Shown piece by piece: positions 8,309 to 17,747 of a stretch of DNA of 39,650 nt (position 1 is its first letter; each line of letters starts with the position of its first letter). Under the pieces are notes generated by a model. It saw only the letters and a list, made by a program, of their open reading frames with translations. It ran no database searches and was not told the origin of the DNA. The DNA is from an uncultured Holdemanella sp. (GTDB lineage Bacteria; Bacillota_I; Bacilli_A; Erysipelotrichales; Erysipelotrichaceae): assembly GCF_934772795.1 (NCBI RefSeq), contig NZ_CAKVMR010000014.1, positions 1-39,650 of the forward strand, read 5' to 3'. A program made the position numbers and the translations under genes.

Positions 8309-8335
8309 ATTATCACCGAAAGAAATATACCATAA

Positions 8336-8366
8336 AAGTGAAGATTCGACTACTGAATCTTCACTT
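8336..8366 (-). terminator. Terminator spanning the stop codon of the P1 peptidase gene
   Basis: A 12-bp perfect stem (8336-8347 with 8355-8366, AAGTGAAGATTC arms) has a loop containing the TAG stop. On the minus strand it is followed by TTTT. The last four codons are part of the hairpin. Confidence 0.75.
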
Positions 8367-9303
8367 GATTTAAACTCTTACGAACATGTCCAGACTGACC
8401 CATTACCTCTTCATTTTCAATTAAAGATAAGTGCACAGCTTCTTTACAAGATTCAATCGCTGCATCAAATACAACATTGATCTTATTGTCATTGATTTGT
8501 TTTAAAGTATGAATTTCTTCAGATCCAAAACGATTAGCGGTACTAAACGCAATCGCAATATCACCAGAACCATTGCCCATATGTGATCCTGTTAAAGCTA
8601 AACCGACTGGCATACGATTACATACTCTATGTAGTTGTCGATCACTTAATGGAGCATCCGTCGCAATGATCATCATGATCGAACCTTTTTCTTGTTCTAA
8701 AGGTAATTTATTCCCTTCGACTTTATCTAATAAATATTGTTCTCTTAAACCAAAATTAGAAAGTACTAGTACTCCTAAAGTATATTTATTTCCATCAATT
8801 TCAAAAACTCTTGAACTTGATCCAATACCACCAGACATTTCAAAACAAGACATGCCTCGTCCAGCTCCAACACTGCCTAGTTCAAATTCTTTTTTACAAT
8901 CACTATACGCATCATTTACATCTTCTTTTGTAACAACACAATCGCGAATCGCATTTAAATAGCCGTCGTTACATTCTCCAACGACAACATTCACACTCGT
9001 TAGATCTTCATTTTCTTTGACCATGATATCCACTAAGCCTTGTTGAACAACACCCACATTTAAAGTGTTTGTCAAACAAATATAGCTTTCCAAAGTACCC
9101 AGCTCCATAATTTGTGGTAACCCTGTTGTCTTGCCAAAACCATTTAGAATACTACATCCACAAGCTAGCTTTTGATGAAACACATCTTCAGCCGTACGAA
9201 TGAAAGTCACACCTGTTTGATGAGAGCCAGAACGGATTGTTTTATGTCCAACCAATACGCCTTCTACATCTGTTATTCGATTTAATTTACCTTTTTCCAT
9301 CAT
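8350..9303 (-). CDS. P1-family (DmpA/BapA-like) aminopeptidase
   Basis: This 317-residue protein belongs to the DmpA/beta-peptidyl aminopeptidase family of N-terminal nucleophile hydrolases. These are made as inactive precursors that cleave themselves to expose a Ser or Thr nucleophile. Expected features are present: the N-terminal ITDVEGVLVGHKT, the GFGKTTGLPQI loop, and the cleavage site within HMGNGSGDIAIAF. By family analogy autoproteolysis occurs between Gly245 and Ser246. Known members release N-terminal D- or beta-amino acids, but natural substrates are usually unclear. Two adjacent ATGs exist; either gives the same protein within one residue. It is monocistronic, with its own terminator. 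Confidence 0.88.
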   Translation of the reverse strand: MMEKGKLNRITDVEGVLVGHKTIRSGSHQTGVTFIRTAEDVFHQKLACGCSILNGFGKTTGLPQIMELGTLESYICLTNTLNVGVVQQGLVDIMVKENEDLTSVNVVVGECNDGYLNAIRDCVVTKEDVNDAYSDCKKEFELGSVGAGRGMSCFEMSGGIGSSSRVFEIDGNKYTLGVLVLSNFGLREQYLLDKVEGNKLPLEQEKGSIMMIIATDAPLSDRQLHRVCNRMPVGLALTGSHMGNGSGDIAIAFSTANRFGSEEIHTLKQINDNKINVVFDAAIESCKEAVHLSLIENEEVMGQSGHVRKSLNQVKIQ

Positions 9304-9345
9304 AAAACACCTCTTACAAACTATTATAGTTATGTTTCAAAGAAA

Positions 9346-9373
9346 AAAGAAGCTGAAATCAATCAGCTTCTTT
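9346..9373 (-). terminator. Terminator of nifJ
   Basis: An 11-bp stem (9346-9356 with 9363-9373) has a 6-nt loop and sits 11 bases after the nifJ stop. On the minus strand it is followed by a T-rich tail. Confidence 0.85.
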
Positions 9374-9383
9374 ATTTATTTTC

Positions 9384-12300
9384 TTACTTGTAAAGTTCTA
9401 CTAAACGTTGTAAGTGTTCGTAACGTTCTTTAGCTACTTCTTCTGACTTAGCAAATAATTTTTCTGCTCTTTCAGGGAATGGTTTCACTAAACGAGTGTA
9501 ACGAGATTCGTTGTGTAAGAAGTCTTGGTAAGTTCCATCTCCTTCTTTAGAAGTTAATGTGAATGGGTTCTTGCCTGCTTCTTTCTTAGCTGGATCAAAT
9601 GAGAATAAGTTCCAGTATCCAGATTTAACAGCTTTCTTCATTTCATCTTGACAGTGGTTCATTCCACCCTTAGCAATACCGTGTAATTCACATGGTGCAT
9701 AACCGATGATTAAAGATGGTCCTGGATAAGCTTCTGCTTCAGCAATACATTTAACTGCTTGTGCAGGGTTAGCTCCAAGAGCGATTTGTGCTACATAAAC
9801 GTATCCGTAGCTCATTGCGATTTCTGCTAAAGATTTTTTCTTCATTTCTTTACCAGCTGCAGCGAACTGACAAACTTCACCGATGTTAGATGCTTTAGAA
9901 GCCTGTCCACCAGTGTTTGAATACATTTCTGTATCGAATACCATAACGTTTACGTTTTCACCTGATGCAAGAACGTGGTCTAATCCACCGAATCCGATAT
10001 CATAAGCCCATCCGTCTCCACCGAAGATCCAAACAGATTTCTTAGCTAAGTATTCTTTCTTGTCTAATACAGCTTTAGCATCTGGGCATCCAGCTTCAGC
10101 AGCTTTTTCTACTTCAACTAATAATGCTTTTGTTGCTTCTGTGTTAGTACGAGTATTTTCTTTAGTTTCCATGAATTTTTCGAATGCAGCCTTGAATTCA
10201 GGAGTTGCTTTTTCGCTTTCGTTCATAGCACCTAATTTTTCGATAGCTTGTTCACGTAATACTTTTTGTCCTAATTGCATACCGAATCCGTGTTCAGCAT
10301 TGTCTTCGAACAATGAGTTAGCCCATGCTGGTCCTTGTAAGCTATCTTTGTTTACTGTATATGGAGATACAGATGCTGGACCACCCCAGATTGAAGAACA
10401 TCCAGTTGCATTTGATACATACATGTGTTCACCAAATAACTGAGTAATTAAACGAGCATAAGATGTTTCAGCACATCCAGCACATGATCCAGAGAACTCT
10501 AACAATGGTTGGTTGTATTGAGAACCCTTAACTGTGTCATCAGCGAATCCAGAATCTTTCTTAGAAACGTTAGCTACTAAGTAATCGAACACTGGTTGTT
10601 GGTCAGCTTGAGATTCTTGAGGAACCATCTTGATTGCTTGCGTTGGACATACAGTGATACATTCACCACATCCCATACAATCTAATGGAGATACGCTCAT
10701 TGTATATTTGAATTCTGTAGCTTTTGGTTTAACATCAGCTAATTTGATTTGTGCAGGAGCAGCCTTAACTTCGTCTTCACTTAATAAGAATGGACGAATT
10801 GTAGCATGTGAACATACGAATGCACATTGGTTACATTGGATACATTTTTCAGGATCCCATTCAGGAACTGTAACGGCTGTACCACGTTTTTCGTAAGCAC
10901 TAGCACCAGTTTCCCATTGACCATCGATGTTTCCAGTAAATGCAGATACAGGTAATGAATCTCCATCCATTTTGTTAACTGGTTCCATGATGTCTTTAAC
11001 CATCTTAACTGTTGCAGGACGTCCTGACAATTCAGGTTTTGGTGCATCAGCTTCTGGGTTAGCCCAAGATGCAGGAATTTCAACTTTGTGAGTTGCGCCA
11101 ACACCAGCATCGATAGCTTTATAGTTCATTTCAACAACTGCATCACCCTTCTTAGAGTAAGATTTCTTAGCAGCTGCTTTCATGTAATCTACAGCTTCGT
11201 CAATTGGCATAATGTTTGCTAATTTGAAGAATGCAGATTGTAAGATTGTGTTTGTACGTTTACCCATACCGATTTCGATAGCTTTATCGATGGCATTGAT
11301 TGTGTACAATTGGATATTGTTGTCTGCGATATATTTTTTAGATTCAGCAGGCATGTGTTTGTCTAATTCTTCGTCTGACCATTGGCAGTTGATCATGAAT
11401 ACACCACCAGGTTTAACGTCTTGAACCATCTTGTATCCATTTACTACATATGAAGGGTTGTGACATGCTACGAAGTCAGCCTGGTTAATGTAGTATGGGC
11501 TACGGATTGGTTTGTCTCCGAAACGCAAGTGAGAAATTGTGATACCACCTGTTTTCTTAGAGTCATATTGGAAGTAAGCCTGAATGTATTTGTCAGTGTG
11601 GTCACCGATGATCTTAGTAGAGTTCTTGTTAGCACCTACAGTACCATCTCCTCCAAGACCCCAGAATTTACATTCAACAGTTCCTGGAGTTGAAGTGTTA
11701 GGAGCTGGTTTAACTTCTGGCAATGATAAGTTTGTAACGTCATCCACGATACCGATTGTGAAACGAGGTTTTGGTTCGTCTTTTAACAATTCAGTGTAAA
11801 CAGCGAATACACTTGAAGGTGGAGTATCCTTAGATCCTAAACCATAACGTCCACCGCAAAGAGTGATGTCATTTAATCCTGCTTCGCGAAGTGTTGTAGC
11901 TACATCTAAGTATAATGGGTCAGCTAGAGCACCTGGTTCTTTAGTACGGTCAAGTACGGCAACTTTCTTAGCTGTCTTAGGAAGAACTTTTAATAAGTGT
12001 TTGCTTGACCAAGGACGGTATAAACGAACCTTAACTAAACCAACTTTTTCTCCTTTTGCAGTTAAGTAGTCGATAACTTCTTCAGCAACGTCATTGATAG
12101 AACCCATAGCGATGATTACACGATCAGCTTCAGGATCTCCATAGTAGTTGAACAAGTCATAGTTTGTTCCTAATTTTTCGTTGATTTTACCCATGTATTT
12201 TTCTACTACAGCAGGTAATTCATCATATGCAGTGTTACATGCTTCACGGTGTTGGAAGAAGATGTCTCCATTTTCGTGAGAACCACGCATAGTTGGACGT

Positions 12301-12932
12301 TCTGGATTTAAAGCGTGTTTACGGAATTCCTCAACTGCTTCCATTGGACACATTTCTTTTAAATCTTCGTAGTCCCATTTTTCGATTTTTTGAATTTCGT
12401 GAGAAGTACGGAATCCATCAAAGAAGTTAATGAATGGTACTTTACCTTCTAAAGCAGCTAAATGAGCTACTGGAGATAAGTCCATAACTTCCTGTGGGTT
12501 AGTTTCACATAACATAGCGAAACCTGTTTGACGACAAGCATAAACGTCTGAGTGATCACCAAAGATGTTCAATGCGTGAGTTGCAACTGTACGTGCAGAT
12601 ACATCGAATACACATGGTAATTGTTCAGCAGCGATCTTGTACATGTTTGGAATCATCAATAATAAACCTTGAGATGCAGTGAATGTATTCGTCAATGCAC
12701 CAGCAGCTAATGATCCGTGAACAGCACCAGCAGCACCTGCTTCTGATTGTAATTCACTTACAACTACTTGATTTCCAAAAATATTTTTTTGTCCAGCTGC
12801 AGACCATTGGTCAATAGAGTCTGCCATAGGACTAGATGGAGTAATAGGATAAATTGCAGCAACGTCTGTAAAAGCATACGCAACGTGAGCCGCAGCCGTA
12901 TTTCCATCCATAGACTGTTTTGCTCTAGGCAT
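9384..12932 (-). CDS. nifJ: Pyruvate:ferredoxin (flavodoxin) oxidoreductase
   Basis: This single-chain PFOR of 1182 residues oxidatively decarboxylates pyruvate with CoA to acetyl-CoA and CO2, passing electrons to ferredoxin or flavodoxin. It is a hallmark of anaerobic fermenters. Domains in order: pyrimidine-binding N-terminus (AIYPITPSSPMAD), domain II/III with GSINDVAEEVIDYL, the EKR-type linker, an 8Fe ferredoxin domain with CxxCxxCxxxC motifs near residues 695-710 (CIQCNQCAFVC) and 749-763 (CMGCGECITVCP), and the C-terminal TPP-binding domain with the proximal-cluster CAGC near 814 and the GDGWAYDIGFGGLDH motif near 970. Length is normal and all clusters are intact. Start has a strong AAAGGAGG. 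Codon use looks optimised, suggesting high expression. Confidence 0.98.
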   Translation of the reverse strand: MPRAKQSMDGNTAAAHVAYAFTDVAAIYPITPSSPMADSIDQWSAAGQKNIFGNQVVVSELQSEAGAAGAVHGSLAAGALTNTFTASQGLLLMIPNMYKIAAEQLPCVFDVSARTVATHALNIFGDHSDVYACRQTGFAMLCETNPQEVMDLSPVAHLAALEGKVPFINFFDGFRTSHEIQKIEKWDYEDLKEMCPMEAVEEFRKHALNPERPTMRGSHENGDIFFQHREACNTAYDELPAVVEKYMGKINEKLGTNYDLFNYYGDPEADRVIIAMGSINDVAEEVIDYLTAKGEKVGLVKVRLYRPWSSKHLLKVLPKTAKKVAVLDRTKEPGALADPLYLDVATTLREAGLNDITLCGGRYGLGSKDTPPSSVFAVYTELLKDEPKPRFTIGIVDDVTNLSLPEVKPAPNTSTPGTVECKFWGLGGDGTVGANKNSTKIIGDHTDKYIQAYFQYDSKKTGGITISHLRFGDKPIRSPYYINQADFVACHNPSYVVNGYKMVQDVKPGGVFMINCQWSDEELDKHMPAESKKYIADNNIQLYTINAIDKAIEIGMGKRTNTILQSAFFKLANIMPIDEAVDYMKAAAKKSYSKKGDAVVEMNYKAIDAGVGATHKVEIPASWANPEADAPKPELSGRPATVKMVKDIMEPVNKMDGDSLPVSAFTGNIDGQWETGASAYEKRGTAVTVPEWDPEKCIQCNQCAFVCSHATIRPFLLSEDEVKAAPAQIKLADVKPKATEFKYTMSVSPLDCMGCGECITVCPTQAIKMVPQESQADQQPVFDYLVANVSKKDSGFADDTVKGSQYNQPLLEFSGSCAGCAETSYARLITQLFGEHMYVSNATGCSSIWGGPASVSPYTVNKDSLQGPAWANSLFEDNAEHGFGMQLGQKVLREQAIEKLGAMNESEKATPEFKAAFEKFMETKENTRTNTEATKALLVEVEKAAEAGCPDAKAVLDKKEYLAKKSVWIFGGDGWAYDIGFGGLDHVLASGENVNVMVFDTEMYSNTGGQASKASNIGEVCQFAAAGKEMKKKSLAEIAMSYGYVYVAQIALGANPAQAVKCIAEAEAYPGPSLIIGYAPCELHGIAKGGMNHCQDEMKKAVKSGYWNLFSFDPAKKEAGKNPFTLTSKEGDGTYQDFLHNESRYTRLVKPFPERAEKLFAKSEEVAKERYEHLQRLVELYK

Positions 12933-12971
12933 TAATATTTCCTCCTTTATAGATATTCAATACCATAGTTT

Positions 12972-12992
12972 ATTATACGAGCTTCATGTCAA
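12972..12992 (-). promoter_or_regulatory. Probable promoter region of nifJ
   Basis: On the minus strand a TTGACA (12992-12987) and a consensus TATAAT (12977-12972) are present, but they are only 9 bp apart and so cannot pair. The TATAAT probably works with a weak upstream TTTAAA, or the TTGACA with the TATGGT further down. The exact promoter is unresolved. Confidence 0.4.
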
Positions 12993-13046
12993 ATTTTAAA
13001 GGTAAAATTCACTATAGAGGTTAGTCTCATCTAATTTGTAAGCGTA

Positions 13047-13080
13047 TAAAAAAGAGACGTAAACACTTGCTTACATCTCT
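13047..13080 (-). terminator. Terminator of pgi
   Basis: A 10-bp stem (13053-13062 with 13071-13080, one G-U pair) has an 8-nt loop. It is followed on the minus strand by a run of T and lies 10 bases after the pgi stop. Confidence 0.8.
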
Positions 13081-13090
13081 ATTTTCATCA

Positions 13091-14362
13091 TTATTCTTTA
13101 CCTAATAATTTGAACATGTTCTTTTTATAAACTTCAACACCAGGTTGGTTGAATGGGTTAGAATCATTCATCAAAGTTGTCATTGCGATGGCCTTGAAGA
13201 AGAACATACACATATTACCAAAGTCATAAGAAGTCATGCCTGGCATAGTCAATAAGATATTTGGAACTCCACCAGTTTCTTCATGAGCCTGTAATGTTCC
13301 TTTGGCAGCCATTTTATTAGCCCAATCCACACTCTTACCAGCCAAGTAGTTCATTCCATCTTCGTTTGCTTCATCATTAGGGAATATTAAATCGATCATT
13401 GGTGTTTCAACATATAAGTTTGTTTCAAACAATACTTTCTTACCTTCCTGAACAAATTGTCCTAAAGAGTGTAAGTCTGTTGAGAAGCATACTGAATCCG
13501 GTAAAATACCCTTTCCATCTTTTCCTTCACTTTCACCAAACAATTGTTTCCACCATTCAGCAACCATCTGCATTTGTGGTTCATAGTTTACTAACAATTC
13601 AACATCATATCCTTGGTTTTGAAGAATACGACGAGCAACCGCATAACGGTAAGCAGGGTTCTTTTCAAGATCTGCATCTCCATATTCACCCATACCATCA
13701 TGTAACCCTTTCATCAATGCATCGATATCAATACCAGCTACTGCGATTGGTAATAATCCAACTGGAGTAATAACTGAGAAACGACCACCGATATCATCAG
13801 GAATTACGAATGTTTCATATCCTTCTTTATCAGCTAATGCTTTTAATGTTCCTCTAGCCTTGTCTGTAGTGGCAATAATACGATTCTTCGCATCTTCACC
13901 ATATTTTTCTTCCATGAATTGTTTCAAGATACGGAATGCCAATGCGGTTTCTGTTGTAGTTCCAGACTTAGAAATAACATTGACTGTAACTTCCTTATCC
14001 TTAATATAGTTCATAACCTGTGAAATATAAGTAGATGAGAAAGTATTTCCCATATAAATAATTTCAGGCTTGTTGTCACCATATAAACCATTCATCATTT
14101 CAATGGCAGCACGAGCACCTAAATAAGATCCTCCAATACCACATACAACAAATACTTCTGTATTTTCACGTACTTTTGTGGCAACCTCTTTAATGCGACT
14201 AAATTCTTCTTTATCATAATTGTTAGCCCAGTTTAGCCAACCGATAAAGTCGTTACCCTTACATGTACCATTTTGTAAAGCTTCATCAATTGCGCGAACT
14301 TGTTCTTGATAAGCCTTTACATCTTCTTTTAAGAAAGCATGATTTAAATCTAATTGAATCAT
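13091..14362 (-). CDS. pgi: Glucose-6-phosphate isomerase
   Basis: This cytoplasmic glycolytic enzyme interconverts glucose-6-phosphate and fructose-6-phosphate. The 423-residue protein has the tandem SIS-fold hallmarks: CGIGGSYLGARAAIE for phosphate binding, VISKSGTTTETALAFR, GGRFSVITPVGLLPIAVAGID (PGI signature 1 region), the catalytic-region Glu in QLFGESEGKDGKG, and a C-terminal QPGVEVYKKNMFKLLG with the conserved Lys. It is slightly shorter than the usual roughly 445 residues of Bacillota PGIs, at the N-terminus. A GGAGGG RBS precedes the ATG. It is monocistronic, read divergently from the DUF212 gene through back-to-back extended -10 promoters. Confidence 0.97.
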   Translation of the reverse strand: MIQLDLNHAFLKEDVKAYQEQVRAIDEALQNGTCKGNDFIGWLNWANNYDKEEFSRIKEVATKVRENTEVFVVCGIGGSYLGARAAIEMMNGLYGDNKPEIIYMGNTFSSTYISQVMNYIKDKEVTVNVISKSGTTTETALAFRILKQFMEEKYGEDAKNRIIATTDKARGTLKALADKEGYETFVIPDDIGGRFSVITPVGLLPIAVAGIDIDALMKGLHDGMGEYGDADLEKNPAYRYAVARRILQNQGYDVELLVNYEPQMQMVAEWWKQLFGESEGKDGKGILPDSVCFSTDLHSLGQFVQEGKKVLFETNLYVETPMIDLIFPNDEANEDGMNYLAGKSVDWANKMAAKGTLQAHEETGGVPNILLTMPGMTSYDFGNMCMFFFKAIAMTTLMNDSNPFNQPGVEVYKKNMFKLLGKE

Positions 14363-14394
14363 TTTTATTTCCCTCCATAGCTATCCTAAGGATG

Positions 14395-14427
14395 ATTATA
14401 CCACGAATTAACAATGTGTGATATAAT
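14395..14427. promoter_or_regulatory. Divergent extended -10 promoters of pgi and the DUF212 gene
   Basis: Minus-strand TGGTATAAT (14403-14395) serves pgi and plus-strand TGATATAAT (14419-14427) serves the DUF212 gene. Both fit TGnTATAAT and neither has a good -35. The -10 elements are about 20 bp apart, so initiation in one direction may interfere with the other. Confidence 0.55.
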
Positions 14428-14451
14428 GTTTTTCGTTAGGAGTGTGAGTTT

Positions 14452-14913
14452 ATGATACCATCGTCCTTATATCCACTTGTCACAGCTCTTTTGAGCAATA
14501 TACTTGCACAAGTGTTAAAAACGGTCGTATATTATTATAGAACTGGCAAATGGGACTTTCACTGGGTCCTCGCAAGTGGCGGCTTTCCAAGCAGTCACTC
14601 ATCAACTGTAACAGCCCTTTCCCTTTCCATTGGAATTCAGGAAGGATTTGACTCAGCCATATTTGCCGTAACCACCATCTTTTCCTTTATTGTTATGTAC
14701 GATGCATGCCACGTACGCTACTATTCCGGTAAAAACATTGAACTAACCCAACAATTAGTCAAAGATTTACGCGAAATGACAGGACTTCACTTTGATGATC
14801 CCATCTATCAGGAAAAGTTAAAAAACGTACTTGGACATAAATTTGTCGAAGTCATTGGTGGATTTGTGGTTGGACTTGCTGTCCCATTGATTTTATGTCC
14901 ACTATTTTTATAA
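14452..14913 (+). CDS. Divergent PAP2-family (DUF212/YuiD-like) membrane protein
   Basis: This 153-residue integral membrane protein has about four helices and belongs to the DUF212 family, distantly related to acid phosphatase/vanadium haloperoxidase. It has the conserved ASGGFPSSHSSTVTALS block (the SxxxH phosphatase-like motif) and MYDACHVR, the latter matching the family's DA..VR motif. No biochemical role is established for bacterial YuiD. Lipid-phosphate phosphatase activity is a reasonable inference. An AGGAGTGTG RBS lies upstream. The nfu gene follows at 17 bp, so they form a short operon. Confidence 0.85.
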   Translation: MIPSSLYPLVTALLSNILAQVLKTVVYYYRTGKWDFHWVLASGGFPSSHSSTVTALSLSIGIQEGFDSAIFAVTTIFSFIVMYDACHVRYYSGKNIELTQQLVKDLREMTGLHFDDPIYQEKLKNVLGHKFVEVIGGFVVGLAVPLILCPLFL

Positions 14914-14930
14914 GTTAGGAGTGTTGTAGT

Positions 14931-15167
14931 ATGGATACTGTAGATAGTAAAGCCGTTAATGATTGTTTAGATAAGATTCGCCCTTATATTCAACATGACG
15001 GAGGCGACATTGAACTATTAGGAGTTGATGAATTCAATGTTGTCTATGTATCTTTCAAAGGTGCATGTCAAGGATGTATGATGGCTTCTGAAGATTTCTC
15101 AAGCGGAATCAAAGATTTATTGCTTGAAGAAGTGCCAAACATCCGTGATGTAGTACTAGTAGGTTAA
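14931..15167 (+). CDS. NifU-like C-terminal (Nfu) iron-sulfur carrier
   Basis: This 78-residue protein is a stand-alone NifU C-terminal domain. It starts with an alpha-helix and IRPYIQHDGGDIELLGVDE, then CQGCMMAS, the CxxC that holds a [4Fe-4S] cluster between two subunits. Nfu proteins carry clusters from the SUF machinery to target enzymes; the heavily Fe-S-dependent PFOR nearby is a plausible client. It is the second gene after the DUF212 gene and ends inside a terminator hairpin. Confidence 0.92.
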   Translation: MDTVDSKAVNDCLDKIRPYIQHDGGDIELLGVDEFNVVYVSFKGACQGCMMASEDFSSGIKDLLLEEVPNIRDVVLVG

Positions 15168-15196
15168 GATATCGAAAGATATCTTTTTATTTTTTT
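15166..15196 (+). terminator. Terminator after nfu
   Basis: AAGATATC (15166-15173) pairs with GATATCTT (15178-15185) around a GAAA tetraloop and is followed by a T-rich run. The first arm overlaps the nfu stop codon. Confidence 0.85.
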
Positions 15197-15208
15197 AAGG
15201 AGTTTACC

Positions 15209-16534
15209 ATGTACACCAAAGAACAATTAAAAAGACTCATTGTCCCATTAATGTTCGAACAAGTTTTAACCGCATTAATGGGATCTGTCGACACCATTAT
15301 GGTCACCAACATAGGATCGGTCGCCATTTCTGCCGTCTCCCTTGTCGATTCATTAAATATTTTGATTATCAACATATTTGCCGCCATGGCAACTGGTGGC
15401 GCCATCATCTGCGCCCAATACCTAGGATCCAATCAAAAAGACAAGGCCAACCAAGCCTTGAAACAATTGATTTTTTCCGTAACCCTTATTTCTATATTGA
15501 TCACGATTCCCTGCATTCTATTTAGAAGACCATTACTTACCCTGATATTTGGTTCTGTAGAAAAAAGTGTGATGGACAATTCATTAAGCTACCTATACAT
15601 CACAGCCTTATCCTATCCATTTATCGCACTATATAATGCAGGTGCTGCAAGCTTTCGAACTAGCCAAAACTCAAAACTTCCCATGGCCATTGCGTTTGGC
15701 TCTAACATATTAAACATTATAGGAAATGTATTCTTCATCTTTACCCTAAGCTTAGGAGTAGCAGGAGCTGCCCTATCCACACTTCTTTCTAGAATCATTA
15801 GTGCCGCTATTATCCTGATTCTTTTAAAACAATCCAAACAAGATTTATATGTCGATTCCTATTTAAGTATCCGACCAAAAATTGAAACAATCACAAAAAT
15901 ATTAAAAATTGGAATTCCAACCGGCATTGAAAACGGAATGTTTCAATTTGGAAAACTCGTCATTCAATCCACCATTTCAACTATGGGAACAACCGCCATT
16001 GCCGCCCAAGCCATGGTAGCCATGCTAGAAAGCTTTGCCTGCCAAGCAAGCATTGGAGTAGGCCTTGGTATGATGACTGTTGTAGGAAAATGTGTAGGTG
16101 CTAAAGAATACGAACAAGCTAAACACTATACAATGTTACTAACAAAATATGCATGGATAGCCTGCATTATATGTTGTGCTATGATCATGTTTCCAATCAA
16201 ACAAATCACTAGTCTTGCGGGAATGGAGACGGAAAGTGCTAAACTAGCCATTTGGCTAACACGCATTGTCTTCACATACAAAATGTTCTTCTGGACTACA
16301 TCATTCTTACCAGGCTATGGCCTAAGAGCTGCAGGCGATGTAAAATTCAGCATGATCACATCCACTCTATCCATGTGGATCTGCAGAGTTGTAGTGACCA
16401 TCTTTTTAGTTCATACATTCCACATGGGCCCATTAGCCGTATGGATTGGTATGGGAGCCGATTGGACGATTCGTTCATTTATCTTCTTAGCTCGTTTTAA
16501 ATCGAATAAGTGGCTCGAACATAAGGTCATCTAA
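15209..16534 (+). CDS. MATE-family multidrug/toxin efflux transporter
   Basis: This 441-residue protein has twelve predicted membrane helices in two six-helix halves. It carries MATE features: PLMFEQVLTALMGSVDTIMV in helix 1, the GTTAIAAQAMVAMLESF segment that starts the second half, and the PGYGLRAAGDVKF loop. MATE proteins export cationic drugs and toxins against Na+ or H+. An AAGGAG RBS precedes the ATG. The last 39 codons and the 3' untranslated region (from 16417) are duplicated at 17967-18106 with 6 differences in 140 bp, so the present 3' end may have arrived with the neighbouring cassette. The protein itself is intact. Confidence 0.93.
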   Translation: MYTKEQLKRLIVPLMFEQVLTALMGSVDTIMVTNIGSVAISAVSLVDSLNILIINIFAAMATGGAIICAQYLGSNQKDKANQALKQLIFSVTLISILITIPCILFRRPLLTLIFGSVEKSVMDNSLSYLYITALSYPFIALYNAGAASFRTSQNSKLPMAIAFGSNILNIIGNVFFIFTLSLGVAGAALSTLLSRIISAAIILILLKQSKQDLYVDSYLSIRPKIETITKILKIGIPTGIENGMFQFGKLVIQSTISTMGTTAIAAQAMVAMLESFACQASIGVGLGMMTVVGKCVGAKEYEQAKHYTMLLTKYAWIACIICCAMIMFPIKQITSLAGMETESAKLAIWLTRIVFTYKMFFWTTSFLPGYGLRAAGDVKFSMITSTLSMWICRVVVTIFLVHTFHMGPLAVWIGMGADWTIRSFIFLARFKSNKWLEHKVI

Positions 16535-16556
16535 CATAAAAGGAGTAGTTCACGCT
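16417..16556 (+). repeat. 140-bp direct repeat, copy A (3' end of MATE gene)
   Basis: This aligns without gaps to 17967-18106 (offset exactly 1550 bp), with 6 mismatches by hand count. It covers the last codons of the MATE gene and the first arm and loop of its terminator hairpin. The match stops after CACGCT inside the hairpin, where copy A switches to unrelated sequence. Confidence 0.93.
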
Positions 16557-16566
16557 TAATGTCTGT

Positions 16567-16595
16567 GAGATGCATATATTGTGCATCTCTTTTTT
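16567..16595 (+). terminator. Terminator between the MATE gene and the Abi gene
   Basis: GAGATGCA (16567-16574) pairs with TGCATCTC (16582-16589) around a 7-nt loop, then T6. It replaces the ancestral MATE terminator that was split at 16556. Confidence 0.88.
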
Positions 16596-16660
16596 AGTGC
16601 AATATCGTATTTATTTTGACACCATGATAATATATAAAATGAAGAAATGGAGTCTTACAG

Positions 16661-17716
16661 ATGAATGAGAAAAGAGAAATCAAAACATATAAATCAATTG
16701 ATGAAATGGTTGAATACTTATACAAATCAAAAAAGATTATTGTGGATGATGAAGATAAACATTACTTTTCTGAGAGAAATTACATATCTATGATCAACCC
16801 CTACAAGCAATTTTTTTCAACAGGCAGAAACAACAAAGGAAAATTAATATATAAAAAAGAACACAACTTCAAAGAACTTATAAATATAATAAAAATTGAT
16901 GATGAATTCAGTAAGTTAATGTATGAAAAAATAGGCCTATTTGAAAAGAAATTAAAGGTAGTGGTTTTTAACGAAATGTGTCTGAAATATGTTAACTGTG
17001 AGGATTGTTCAAAAGATAAAACATGTACTATTTATTTAAAGGAAATTAAAGACTTTTTAGAAAATGGAGTTACGTGTCCTAGATTTTGTGGGAATTACTT
17101 TTACATTTATGAAAAAATCGCTCGAAATTCTACCGACAAGAAGAATGACACATATAATTTAGAGCGAAAGAGAGATTTGCTAGAGCACATTTATCAAATA
17201 GGTAAAGGAGAACACATAAATGGTTCAAAACTAGATGAAATTGAAAAATGTAAAAACAAATTAGTCTTGCATTACTTATCAAAAGAAACTAAAAAAGTTC
17301 CCTTGTGGATTGTTCCAAATGCACTTACATTAGGGGAACTTCAGACTTTATTTTTGATGTTGGATACAGTATCTCAGAAAAGAATAGTTGCAGCCATGAA
17401 AAATTCCAACAAATTAAAAATTGACAATAAAGATATCATTAGTTTTTCAGGGCATATAGAACTAATACGCCAAATGAGAAATATTATTAATCACTACGAA
17501 CCCTTGTTACCTTTTTTAATTTCAGAAATGACAAACAAAAAGATAGAAGATTCGAAATTATTCATCACTTTAAAGTTGTTAGATGAGCAATTTTCTAAAA
17601 TTGAGATTTCTGATTTAAAAGCTAATATGGATGTAAATAGCGTTAATTCAAAATCTAAACGGATTTTAGATTTTATGTTTCAAACCATAAAGGAAAACAA
17701 TTCAAAATTTTTATAA
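16661..17716 (+). CDS. Abi_2/AbiF-type HEPN abortive-infection protein
   Basis: This 351-residue protein of the Abi_2 (AbiD/AbiF) family is a phage-resistance or toxin protein with a HEPN ribonuclease-like fold. It contains the HEPN motif RNIINH (Arg273, His278), a second RxxxxH at 171-176 (RDLLEH), the family-typical PNALTLGELQTLF stretch after a Trp-Ile-Val-Pro, and an N-terminal INPYKQFF segment. A Cys-rich insert (residues 107-143, with C113, C116, C122, C139 and C143) could bind a metal; it looks unusual to me for the family, from memory. A structured RNA gene lies convergently 30 bp downstream, matching the association of AbiF genes with a small RNA. It is A-rich relative to neighbours and sits inside a duplicated-flank cassette, so it was probably transferred in. 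An RBS (GGAG) precedes the ATG. Confidence 0.85.
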   Translation: MNEKREIKTYKSIDEMVEYLYKSKKIIVDDEDKHYFSERNYISMINPYKQFFSTGRNNKGKLIYKKEHNFKELINIIKIDDEFSKLMYEKIGLFEKKLKVVVFNEMCLKYVNCEDCSKDKTCTIYLKEIKDFLENGVTCPRFCGNYFYIYEKIARNSTDKKNDTYNLERKRDLLEHIYQIGKGEHINGSKLDEIEKCKNKLVLHYLSKETKKVPLWIVPNALTLGELQTLFLMLDTVSQKRIVAAMKNSNKLKIDNKDIISFSGHIELIRQMRNIINHYEPLLPFLISEMTNKKIEDSKLFITLKLLDEQFSKIEISDLKANMDVNSVNSKSKRILDFMFQTIKENNSKFL

Positions 17717-17747
17717 TCACAAAAAATATAAGAATATTGAGTCTTTT

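Noticed and set aside
10060..10443. 127-codon plus-strand frame inside nifJ
   Set aside because: It is antisense to a clear PFOR coding region, has no RBS, and reflects codon bias of nifJ.
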